A stretch of 16,588 nucleotides of DNA from an uncultured cyanobacterium (GCA_946221495.1 CAMIFA010000119.1:1-16588); one strand, 5' to 3'. Positions 9,004-15,623 are shown, counted from the stretch's first letter. The notes: a model not told the origin generated them from the letters alone. Made by a program: numbers and translations.

Positions 9004-9031
9004 TAGATAAAAGTTATTCTCATTAGCTCAA
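9004..9031 (-). promoter_or_regulatory. Iron-operon promoter with Fur-like operator
   Basis: Read on the minus strand, TTGAGC (9026-9031) and TATCTA (9004-9009) form a -35/-10 pair with a 16-base spacer. The spacer holds TAATGAGAATAACTTT. AATGAGAATAA matches one half of the Fur box well; the second half is weak. A Fur site inside the promoter would repress the operon when iron is plentiful. The first start codon lies about 90 bases downstream. No experiment supports this; it is pattern matching plus the role of the genes. Confidence 0.5.
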
Positions 9032-9556
9032 AAGAGATTGTCGAATTAAAACATTCATCTTGTCAAGTGGCTGACGGGGTGACAGGAGGGCTAAAAGTAA
9101 AGCTAGATAATGGTTTTAAGCTTTGGGTCAAAAAAAGATAGGCTGGCTATTGACATCACCTGCCTATCACAAAAAATGCTGCCTAAATTCTATCAGACTC
9201 ATTTGCGCTCCACACTGAATGCAAACCAATACATACTACTAAATCTTCTGGTTGAACTACTGCAAGAGCAAAGACAAGTTCGCTTAGAAAGGCTAGCCGC
9301 AAATTTACCAGTACCGATTAAATTTGAGAGTCGCCGTCGCCTATTACAAAGGTTTCTAATTTGTCCACAATTAGCAATTTCTACAATTTGGTTTAGCATT
9401 GTCAACTATTTATTAGAAAGCTATTTTTCTCACACTAAAAAGTTGTTTATCGTAGTTGATCGAACGCAGTGGAGGGAATTGAATTTGTTGATGATAAGTT
9501 TAGTTTGGAACTCAAGAGCTATTCCCTTAAGCTGGCAGTTTTTATCACACAAAGAT

Positions 9557-9595
9557 GAGAGATTTTGGAGGAATAATTCCTCCCAAAACTCTCTC
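9557..9595. repeat. Imperfect palindrome in the IS4 transposase
   Basis: The arms GAGAGATTTTGGAGGAAT and ATTCCTCCCAAAACTCTCTC fold back on each other around a single A, with small bulges. The palindrome coincides with the transposase frame break. Expected transposase residues lie on both sides, which indicates insertion of about 47 bases. Confidence 0.65.
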
Positions 9596-9802
9596 ACAAT
9601 AGTAGCTTCACTGAGCAACAAAAGCTATTTAAAAGCGTGTTACCACAACTTTTGAACTACCAAATTACGGTTTTAGGGGATAGAGAGTTTTGCTCAATTG
9701 AACTAGGGCAATGGCTAGGGAACCAAGGGCTGTCGATATGTCTGCGTTTAAGGTGCAATCAGTATATCCATCGTGAAAACGAGTTTACACAACAGCCGAA
9801 GG

Positions 9803-9846
9803 CTTGCGGACACCACAGCTTTTCAAAAAGCTGTGGTGTCCGCAAG
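9803..9846. repeat. Perfect 21-bp-arm palindrome in the IS4 transposase
   Basis: Arm 9803-9823 is the exact reverse complement of 9826-9846, separated by CA. It lies in frame in the transposase and encodes most of an extra 18-residue segment (QPKACGHHSFSKSCGVRK) between ENEFTQ and LKQLGLKPG, where related transposases run straight through. It looks like a recently inserted mini-element because the arms are perfect. Confidence 0.8.
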
Positions 9847-10401
9847 TTAAAGCAATTAGGATTGAAGCCAGGTACATCTATGTTCTTTGTTAGTCAGTTT
9901 AATGTAGCGTGTAAGTGGAAACGAAACTATCGCAACAATCAAACAGATGAAGGCTGGTTCTTATTAACTAATTTGTCTACTCTTCAATCTGCTACAAATA
10001 CTTATCAAAAGCGTTGTGGGATTGAATGTATGTTCGGTGACTGTAAAACTGGCGGCTATAATCTTGAAGAATGTCATACAATTGAATCTCGTCTATCTGC
10101 AATTATTTTAATTATTGCTATTGCCTATACTAGCGCAATTATTCAAGGTATAGATATTAGAACCTTCAAGGTCGAGCGTTACATCTGTCGTCCAAAAGAA
10201 AGCCATCGAATTCTACGCCGTCATAGTAATTTTTGGGTAGGCTTGCATGGTAAATCTTGGTTAAATAATCTCCTGCTATGTCTTGATTGGGTAGGTCAAT
10301 GGATGCGTATTAATCGCTGCGGAGCAACTCTATTATCAGCGAGGGTTGAAAGCTATAGACCAGATCCAACCTGCGTTCTAGCTTTCTGTCACCCCATCAG
10401 C

Positions 10402-10669
10402 TGAATGCTGAAAAGCAAGAATTATTCGCGGCTTGGCAGGAGGGGCAAACTGGGTTCCCCTTGGTAGATGCTGCGATGCGGCAACTTCAGACAATGGGTT
10501 GGATGAATTTCCGCACTAGGGCAATGTGCGCCACTTTCTTGTGTATCAACTGCGGTATCTCCTGGCAGCACGGGGCGCGGCACTATATGAATTACCTTGT
10601 CGATGGTAACTTGGCGATAAATCAGTGGCAATGGCAAATGCAGGCTGGAGTGACTAATCCGCTCTCTGA
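10402..10669 (+). pseudogene. Photolyase/cryptochrome FAD-binding domain, middle fragment
   Basis: The reading frame from 10402 gives NAEKQELFAAWQEGQ, then TGFPLVDAAMRQL, GWMNFRTRAMCATFL, HYMNYLVDG and INQWQWQMQAG. These are the core FAD-binding motifs of the photolyase/cryptochrome family, which repairs UV pyrimidine dimers or senses blue light. The N-terminal half (antenna domain and linker) is absent: the IS4-like element abuts directly at 10401, and the DNA beyond that element belongs to the iron operon. The gene continues to NPLSD and is broken by the IS630 element; the rest resumes at 11726. It cannot be functional. The subtype (CPD photolyase, DASH or other) cannot be told from this part. 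Confidence 0.85.
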
Positions 10670-10678
10670 TAGCAATTT

Positions 10679-11663
10679 TCAATTGGATGGAAGATAATAA
10701 CAGCAGTGAGTAAACCAGCCAACTATATCTTTGGCTGTGATTAAATTCAGGGCTTTATTAATAGAAGAGTCAAGTTCTTCACGAGTACGAGCTTCTTGAG
10801 TTCTCAAAAATTCTTTCAATTTTGACCAACAATTCTCAATTGGATTAAAATCAGGGGAATAAGGAGACAAGAATTTAACTGAAGCTCCAACAGATTCAAT
10901 AGCTTCTCTAACTTTTATAGCTTTATGTGCAGGTAAATTATCCATGACTACACACGCTCAAACGCCAAAGTTCAGGTACGAGTAATTGGGTAACATAAGT
11001 AAGAAATGCCTCTTGATTTGTCCAGCCTTCAAATGTAAAAGGAGCAAGAAACCCTGTTGTTGCAATTGCACCAATCATGGTGACATTATTGCCACGATTA
11101 TAAGGAGATTTACTGTAAGTTCGCTTACCTTTTTTAGCTCGTCCGTAGCGACGAGTCATCGCTAAATTTACTCCAGTTTCATCAATAAAAACTAGGTCTT
11201 GCAGCCGAATTTCTCCAATTGTTGTCCAATACTGGCTTCTCAGTTTTTGCACTCGTTCAGAAGAAGCTTCATTAGCGTGTAGAGCGGAGCCGGAGACGCT
11301 CCGCCTCCGGTCTTTTTTTTTCTAGTTAACTCTAAGTTTTTGTAAACAACGACAGATTGTAGCGAGACTAGCTTTTACACCTGTTTTTTCAGTTAAGCGC
11401 TCGGCGTACTCCTGTAAGGTAGCATCGTTATCTTCTTCTACTAATTGCTCTAGTATTTCTATTTGTTGAGAGTTGAGTAAAGGAAGTTTTCCTCCTCCAT
11501 GAGGATTCGGTTCTACGCTTGCTGTTGCTTCATAACGCTTTAAAAGTCGGCTGACAAAACTGTAACTTACCCCAAATCGCTCAGCTAGTTGTCCAATTGA
11601 TTCATTAGTTTTGTGTTTAGCTTCGATAATTTTCCAGCGTAAATCTGTTGAGTATGGCTTCAT
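10679..11663 (-). pseudogene. IS630-family transposase, broken by a stop and a frameshift
   Basis: Three pieces form one DDE transposase. Piece 1 (11663-11322) is the helix-turn-helix DNA-binding part (LAERFGVSYSFVSRLLKRYE). Piece 2 (11252-10938) contains the first catalytic Asp in DLVFIDETGVN and the AMTRRYGRAKKGKR region. Piece 3 (10945-10679) contains MDNLPAHK with the second Asp and FNPIENCWSKLK with the final acidic residue. Pieces 1 and 2 are in the same frame, separated by a single TAG (11322-11324) and a 30-bp palindromic insert that adds ten codons before LHANEASSERVQ. Between pieces 2 and 3 about one extra base near 10950-10965 shifts the frame just before VVMDN. All catalytic residues are still encoded, but intact protein would need both lesions bypassed. 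Confidence 0.88.
11283..11312. repeat. 30-bp palindromic insert in the IS630 transposase
   Basis: The insert contains GCGGAGC and GCTCCGC as inverted arms (11284-11290, 11298-11304) and an alternative pair CCGGAG/CTCCGG. It occupies exactly ten codons and keeps the frame. It is much more GC-rich than the AT-rich transposase around it. Confidence 0.65.
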
Positions 11664-11725
11664 CTTACCGTTTCATCAGGCTCTTCTCCTTTTCCTACTT
11701 TAATCTACTCAATTGCAAACTGCTA

Positions 11726-12146
11726 TGAGACATTCCGCATCTACAACCCAAACAAGAATATTGAAGAGCGAGATGCTGATTTGAAGTTCATTTACTACTG
11801 GATACCAGAATTAAGGGGCTATAGCTTGTCAGAAATCTTAGCCGGAGCTTATATTAATGAAAGTCCTTATCCGGCTCCAATTTTAGACTGGGCGCAAACA
11901 CGCAAAGTCAATGGCAAGATTATCTCTAATCTGCGAAAACGGGTGAAACAAAGACTGCTGGCGGAACAAGGGGAAGAATATCAGCAAGCGGCGATGGTCG
12001 CACAGCGAACCGCCGCAGGCATCGCTCTTAGAATTGTAGACAAATACTGGGAGACTAGGGACAAACAATACCGGGAGTACAATCAGAAAATCTCCTCATA
12101 CCACTGTCAAGCGCTAATTAACTTGCTGCAATCCTTGAACAGCTAA
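11726..12146 (+). pseudogene. Photolyase/cryptochrome C-terminal fragment (copy A)
   Basis: Directly after the IS630 element the frame reads ETFRIYNPNKNIEERDADL, then FIYYWIPELRGYSLSEIL and YPAPILDWAQTRK. This is the C-terminal part of the photolyase FAD domain (FRIYNP and the W-x-P-E-L block are typical). It continues the fragment at 10402-10669. After the conserved part comes a basic tail (NGKIISNLRKRVKQRLL...VDKYW) that is repeated at 12616-12837. A palindromic element at 11991-12025 sits in frame within this tail. A TTG at 11781 could serve as a start, but the family alignment shows the fragment begins upstream, so it is a remnant and not a small gene. Confidence 0.82.
11991..12025. repeat. 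GCGATGG...CATCGC palindromic element, copy 1
   Basis: This 35-bp unit has GCGATG/CATCGC ends and an internal CGCCGCAGGC. It lies in frame in the photolyase tail. Related units occur at 12715-12752 and, reversed, at 13192-13230. Confidence 0.6.
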
Positions 12147-12224
12147 TTCATCTTACACACTAATTAGCTTACTAAAAGTGATACTAAAAACCCTTATTAA
12201 CTATCAACCCAATTATCACTTTCA

Positions 12225-12404
12225 ATGATAACCGAACTACAATTTGTAGCGCTCACTGATGCTGTGCGTTCACTTTCTCAGTTAAGATATTGTTTGTATA
12301 ATCTTTATGTAGAGGGACAATATCTATACCTAGAAACTAAAAGTTGCGACGACGAACAGCAAAAATACCTGTTTATTTTTGATGCAGAAGGAAATTTACT
12401 ATGA
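12225..12404 (+). CDS. Small hypothetical protein, 59 residues, first of a coupled pair
   Basis: This short ORF encodes MITELQFVALTDAVRSLSQ, then LRYCLYNLYVEGQYLYLE, an acidic CDDEQQ and YLFIFDAEGNLL. I recognise no family. The sequence alternates a helix-like start with beta-type strands and looks like a small compact domain, not random translation. Its stop overlaps the next start as ATGA (12401-12404), a classic sign of translational coupling. It has no clear ribosome binding site of its own. It sits between two copies of a photolyase C-terminus in a transposon-rich stretch. A small coupled pair in such a place could be a toxin-antitoxin-like or regulatory module, but no motif shows this. 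Confidence 0.5.
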   Translation: MITELQFVALTDAVRSLSQLRYCLYNLYVEGQYLYLETKSCDDEQQKYLFIFDAEGNLL

Positions 12405-12604
12405 CAAGCGCTACAGAAATTTCGTTTGAGCAGATTCGAGATTGGGTAAGAAAGGAAAGTGCTAAAGGTAGAACAATGAAGGAAATCGTTGCCGAACTCG
12501 CAAGTTCGCGCAATGATATCACGGTTCTCTCTGTAAAGGATAGTCAAGAAAATAGGCATCAAAAGATTGTTAACTCACTTCAAAAATTGTCTTCTAGTAA
12601 CTAA
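12401..12604 (+). CDS. Small hypothetical protein, 67 residues, second of a coupled pair
   Basis: The protein begins MTSATEISFEQIRDWVRKES and continues KGRTMKEIVAELASSRNDI, ending in a Ser/Asn-rich tail. It is predicted to be mostly helical, and KGRTMKEIVAELASS resembles the first helices of a helix-turn-helix, but I would not call it one. AAGGAA at 12388-12393 is a good ribosome binding site, spaced about 7 bases from the ATG. The start overlaps the previous stop (ATGA), so the two proteins are probably made together and may bind each other. The family is unknown. Confidence 0.55.
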   Translation: MTSATEISFEQIRDWVRKESAKGRTMKEIVAELASSRNDITVLSVKDSQENRHQKIVNSLQKLSSSN

Positions 12605-12615
12605 GACAATTAAAG

Positions 12616-12837
12616 TTCACTCGCTACAAGGTTAACGGCAAGATTATCTCCAATTTGTGTAAAAGAGTGAAGGAAAGACTGCTGACAAAACAGGGCGAAG
12701 AACACAAGCAAGCGGTGATGGTCGCGTTGCGCGTTCCGACGAAGGGCATCGCTCTTAGAACTGTAGACAAATACTGGAAAGTTAAAGACAAGTAGTATCA
12801 AGAATATCAACAGCAAGAGTCTTTGTCTTCCAGCTAG
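12616..12837 (+). pseudogene. Second copy of the photolyase C-terminal tail (copy B)
   Basis: The frame reads FTRYKVNGKIISNLCKRVKE, then RLLTKQGEEHKQ and TVDKYWKVKDK, and is interrupted by TAG at 12793-12795 before continuing YQEYQQQESLSSS to a second stop. It aligns almost residue by residue with the tail of copy A (KVNGKIISNLRKRVKQRLL...VDKYW). The GCGATGG-type palindrome lies at the same point in both. No upstream FAD-domain sequence accompanies it. It is a duplicated or recombined gene end, now decaying. Confidence 0.75.
12715..12752. repeat. GTGATGG...CATCGC palindromic element, copy 2
   Basis: This 38-bp relative of the unit at 11991-12025 sits at the matching position of copy B. Outer bases are conserved and the centre differs (GTTGCGCGTTCCGACGAAGG), as expected for fast-changing loop sequence. 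Confidence 0.55.
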
Positions 12838-12925
12838 CTCATCAATATGTAAACAAGTGGCGCACTCTAGATAGAAGCAATATCTAGATCACCGTAAAAT
12901 ATTTTAAAGTTGCTTAAGTACCAGA

Positions 12926-13147
12926 ATGAGTATGGACTCGAAGAAACCCATCCTCAAACGTTCATCCCAGCCTCCGGTAAAGCCGCAACGCCGCTCCCAA
13001 CTCGTTCAGGAATCAGTAATAGAACCACCTGCTCAACAACCAGAAATAGAGCAGCCGGAACAGCCAGAGCCGGAACTGCATCTAGAATCCCTAGCTGAAC
13101 CCCCACGAGACGAGTCAGTTTACGGTAGTGGCGCTTTGTGTAGCTGA
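12926..13147 (+). CDS. Short Pro/Glu-rich hypothetical protein
   Basis: This 73-residue ORF begins MSMDSKKPILKRSSQPPVKP, is basic at first, then becomes a low-complexity Pro/Glu/Gln stretch (PPAQQPEIEQPEQPEPELHL) and ends ESVYGSGALCS. I recognise no family and see no SD motif close to the ATG. The disordered composition would suit the N-terminal part of a longer protein whose folded domain has been lost, and the ORF stops at a simple TGA just before a repeat-bearing gap. It could also be fortuitous. Confidence 0.3.
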   Translation: MSMDSKKPILKRSSQPPVKPQRRSQLVQESVIEPPAQQPEIEQPEQPEPELHLESLAEPPRDESVYGSGALCS

Positions 13148-13191
13148 ACTGATGACCGAGTTTAGTGGAAGATTATGACGGCTGATGGAGC

Positions 13192-13230
13192 GCGATGCCT
13201 GCGGCGGAACGCTCCCAAGGCGACCATCGC
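13192..13230. repeat. GCGATGCC...CCATCGC palindromic element, copy 3 (reverse)
   Basis: This 39-bp unit, in the opposite orientation to those at 11991 and 12715, shares GCGATGCCTGCGGCGG and GCGACCATCGC with them. It lies just beyond the ancestral stop of the lipase gene (13249), so it is intergenic here. Confidence 0.6.
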
Positions 13231-13248
13231 GCTGTTGTCCTTTCCCAC

Positions 13249-13355
13249 TTAAGCAAGGATGAAGTTAGACTCGGACAAACCCGATATGTCAGTACAGAAT
13301 AGTTGCAAAGTATTTCCATCACCAAAATTGATAATGCTAATGTTCAGGTTCACCT
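13249..13355 (-). pseudogene. Detached C-terminal end of the GDSL-RTX lipase
   Basis: In a different minus-strand frame, immediately after the present lipase stop, the DNA encodes VNLNISIINFGDGNTLQLF, then TDISGLSESNFILA and TAA at 13249-13251. This hydrophobic, Asp/Gly-containing end is typical after RTX repeats and would carry the type I secretion signal. One lost base near 13353-13358 explains the break. Confidence 0.65.
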
Positions 13356-14789
13356 GTCAGTAAAGCTGACAAAGCTGGTGAAGCCAAAGCTAGTCAAGTC
13401 GATTTTGTCGTCACCTTTGGAGAAATCAATAATCTTGTCTTTTCCACTTCCTGGTCGATAGACAAACTCGTCATTCCCTCGACCACCCATTAAGTAATCG
13501 TTATCAGCACCACCATCAAGGCGGTCATTATCTAGTCCACCCTCGACAATATCTTCCCCAATTCCGCCATTCAAAATATCCTGACCTTGATTGCCTAAAA
13601 CACTATCTCGACCTTCGCCACCCAAAAGGTAGTCATTTCCTTGCCCTCCGTGTATCAGGTCATTGCCATCGTCGCTAACTAAAATGTCGTCTCCAGACTT
13701 ACCAAACAGCCAGTCATTGCCGCCGCCACCAAAACCAATATCACTACCTTGATTACCCCAGAGTGAGTCAGCACCATCTCCACCACTGAGAATATCATCT
13801 CCCTGGTTCCCCAAAATCAGGTCGTTACCCTGCCAACCCTCAATCCGATCATCCCCCTTCTGTCCAATCAGGATGTCACTACCCGCAAAGCCATCGATAT
13901 TGTCGTTGGCTAAAGTTCCCACAAGGATGTCATTGTTGCTAGTACCGTCCACACTATTGAACGAGAGTTGAGGAATCTCACCTGTGAGCGTTCGATAAAT
14001 CGTGTCAGCTAAAACCGCATGACCTTGAGTCGTTGGATGAAACTGATCCCAAAAGAAAAATTCTTGGGGATTGGGTGGAGGAGTAGAACTAAATTGCAGT
14101 GGTAGCAGAGGATCTGTGACGTTGGAGAAACCAAAACTTGCAGGATTTGTGGCGACTGCTTCTCCAGTAGCAAACAAATTAACCTCGGTGACATCAAACT
14201 TTAGATTGCCCAGTTCCAAAAACACTGCTGCATTAAATGCTTTAGTAATAGCTGTAGCTTCTACAATAAATCCTTGACTAACTGGTAATCGACCAAGGTT
14301 AACCATATTCGGGAGGACGATATCGAGAGCGCCCAAGCTCTCTAAGGTCGTAGCGGCGTAAGTTAGATCGAGCGCACCTTGCCTGATAAGTCCTGCTGGG
14401 TCTTTGACAGTTGTGCCACCAAGAGTATCTAAAAAGTTATTTGATCCTGCCCAAACGATATAAAGTCCATTTTTATCAGCTCCGTCAGAACTAACCCCTG
14501 CGGCGAATGCATCAATTTGATCACGTAAACCGGGTAAGTCCACTCCGAGATCATCTTCATTAGAGTTGCCACGACCAGTCGTTGCACCTCCAAAAGCAAA
14601 GTTATTGGCAAGCTCTAATGTGAATGCAGGACTTAATTGAGAAGCTAGAATTTCAACAGCCACTTTTCCATTAGAGAAACGTCCATCAAAGTAGAATGGG
14701 GCTGGCGGAATCAGACCTGCTGTAAACTTAAATGAGTTACCTGTATCCGAGAGGCTATCTCCGAAAACAAAGATTTCTGGTTTAGTCAT
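13350..14789 (-). CDS. GDSL-type esterase/lipase with RTX repeats, C-terminus frameshifted
   Basis: This 479-residue protein has an SGNH/GDSL hydrolase domain (about 5-270) and RTX calcium-binding repeats (about 284-440). Catalytic landmarks are FGDSLSDTGN with nucleophile Ser12, Gly in FAFGGATT (67-68), Asn117 in AGSNN, and Asp248/His251 in FFWDQFHP. It should hydrolyse ester bonds outside the cell. The repeats (GNDLILGNQGDDIL, GGQGNDYLLGGEG and others) fold as a calcium-dependent beta-roll. There is no N-terminal signal, as expected for type I export by a C-terminal signal; no exporter genes lie nearby. The start ATG follows AAAGG by about 10 bases. The ORF ends at SFTDR, but the missing end is readable in another frame to 13249, so secretion may be impaired unless this is a sequence error. 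Confidence 0.88.
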   Translation of the reverse strand: MTKPEIFVFGDSLSDTGNSFKFTAGLIPPAPFYFDGRFSNGKVAVEILASQLSPAFTLELANNFAFGGATTGRGNSNEDDLGVDLPGLRDQIDAFAAGVSSDGADKNGLYIVWAGSNNFLDTLGGTTVKDPAGLIRQGALDLTYAATTLESLGALDIVLPNMVNLGRLPVSQGFIVEATAITKAFNAAVFLELGNLKFDVTEVNLFATGEAVATNPASFGFSNVTDPLLPLQFSSTPPPNPQEFFFWDQFHPTTQGHAVLADTIYRTLTGEIPQLSFNSVDGTSNNDILVGTLANDNIDGFAGSDILIGQKGDDRIEGWQGNDLILGNQGDDILSGGDGADSLWGNQGSDIGFGGGGNDWLFGKSGDDILVSDDGNDLIHGGQGNDYLLGGEGRDSVLGNQGQDILNGGIGEDIVEGGLDNDRLDGGADNDYLMGGRGNDEFVYRPGSGKDKIIDFSKGDDKIDLTSFGFTSFVSFTDR

Positions 14790-15056
14790 TTTTCATGCCT
14801 TTGTGTTTTGCCAAGAACATAATACTTTCGTTTTTAACTAGATGCGCCCTGAGCGCACGAATGTTCTCCATCCCAACGTTAGCGCCTGAATCTAACCCAG
14901 GAATTGTAACTTTAGTGATTGGTAATTAGTGAGATAGCTGAGATATTTGTCCATATCTGAAGTGGCAACGGCAATGGAGTAGACAAGCGAAATTGACTGT
15001 TGATAACGTCTTCTAAGTCATTACTAAAACTAAGCCTAAAACATCACCCCCAGCTA

Positions 15057-15623
15057 TCAGCATCTAGGAGGTGGAGCGGCTGGAGGAGGTGGAATTAACC
15101 CAAACTGGACTAGAATTGCTGCACTGTCGTAGTAATCAGAACTACGCTTGATTTTGTTTCCTTTTAGCTCAAGAAATGTTAACGTCCGAACCCGGAAAGA
15201 CTTACCTATTGTGCTCGGTACTGGTAGAAATCCATTATTTGTAGCAGAGAAGTAATATTCAATAACAGCAAATTTTCCGGTAGCAAAAACATCTTGTACT
15301 TCTATTTTGATATCACCAAAAAGCTTTTGTACTCCTTGGGCAAAGCATAAAATATTGCTTGGTCCTTGGATGCGAAATCCGTTAGGAACATCCTCAAAAA
15401 TACCGTCAATAGTATAAAGGTTAGCCAGCACTGCTGGATTACTCTGCTGACCAACAATCCAATTTTGGATGACGTTCGGAATATCACAAGCTTTAGCTTT
15501 ATTTTGCGCTCCCAGGGCAATAGTTGTAGCAAGTCCACCAGCGCTAAGTAAACTTAATGCATAACGCCGTCCTAATTTAGATACTAATAACCCTGATGCA
15601 GCATTACTATCGTTTCGGGTCAT
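15057..15623 (-). CDS. NTF2/SnoaL-like exported protein with Tat-type signal
   Basis: This 188-residue protein starts with a basic region containing LGRRYALSLLSAGG (RR at 19-20), a hydrophobic stretch to about 38 and a possible cleavage site AKA-C (after 45). This resembles a Tat signal peptide, although the motif is not the full S-R-R-x-F-L-K. Residues about 50-165 fit the NTF2-like/SnoaL fold: N-terminal helix, LANLYTIDGIFEDVPNG, FAQGVQKLF, and beta strands EVQDVFATGKFAVIEYYFSA and FRVRTLTFLELKGNKI. Such folds serve as small enzymes or ligand-binding domains; no catalytic set is obvious. The C-terminus is proline-rich (PPPPAAPPPRC). GAGG lies about 10 bases before the ATG. The substrate is unknown. 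Confidence 0.72.
   Translation of the reverse strand: MTRNDSNAASGLLVSKLGRRYALSLLSAGGLATTIALGAQNKAKACDIPNVIQNWIVGQQSNPAVLANLYTIDGIFEDVPNGFRIQGPSNILCFAQGVQKLFGDIKIEVQDVFATGKFAVIEYYFSATNNGFLPVPSTIGKSFRVRTLTFLELKGNKIKRSSDYYDSAAILVQFGLIPPPPAAPPPRC

Larger units (their letters stand above)
9070..10401 (+). mobile_element. IS4-like insertion sequence, degraded
   Basis: The element is bounded by 16-bp inverted ends: GCTGACGGGGTGACAG at 9070-9085 and its complement with one mismatch at 10386-10401. It encloses one transposase gene that is now frameshifted. I see no clear target duplication: the left flank ends ...TCAAGTG and the right flank begins TGAATGC. The left end sits just beyond the promoter of the iron operon. 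The right end abuts photolyase coding sequence. Two short palindromes are inserted inside (9557-9595 and 9803-9846). Confidence 0.8.
9110..10404 (+). pseudogene. IS4-family transposase, frameshifted
   Basis: Two overlapping frames (9110-9655 and 9637-10404) together make one IS4-type DDE transposase. The first contains FYQTHL...LNLLVELLQ, FESRRRLLQRFL and IVVDRTQW with the first catalytic Asp (about residue 117). The second contains ITVLGDREFCS with the second Asp, ACKWKR, DEGWFLLTNL and YQKRCGIECMFGDCKTGGYN, which holds the Y-R-E-K signature with the catalytic Glu. The frame breaks where a palindrome of about 39 bp interrupts the gene (9557-9595); afterwards the expected protein resumes as SFTEQQKLFKSVLPQLL. 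A second palindrome adds about 18 codons in frame. The three catalytic residues remain, but the split reading frame makes activity unlikely. Confidence 0.85.
10670..11725 (-). mobile_element. IS630-family insertion sequence, degraded
   Basis: The ends are inverted copies: the left end reads TAGCAATTTTCAATTG and the right end, on the other strand, TAGCAGTTTGCAATTG. A TA dinucleotide sits at each edge, as expected for IS630/Tc1-type target choice. The element, about 1.06 kb, carries a transposase on the minus strand broken into three pieces. It splits the photolyase gene between the codons for NPLSD and TFRIYNP. Confidence 0.88.

Noticed and set aside
12610..12816. A minus-strand ORF across photolyase copy B
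   Set aside because: It is antisense to a stretch that aligns with copy A in the plus strand. A similar antisense ORF at 11883-12068 has the same cause.
9557..13230. CRISPR array made of the clustered palindromes
   Set aside because: The units differ in sequence and length, are irregularly spaced and sit in coding remnants. There are no uniform spacers and no cas genes.
14843..14857. TGCGC/GCGCA hairpin upstream of the lipase
   Set aside because: The stem is five pairs, there is no T-run, and it lies inside a possible short reading frame; not enough to call an operator or terminator.
14941..14958. AGATAT/ATATCT hairpin as a terminator for the NTF2-like gene
   Set aside because: The stem is only six AT-rich pairs without a following T-run on the relevant strand.
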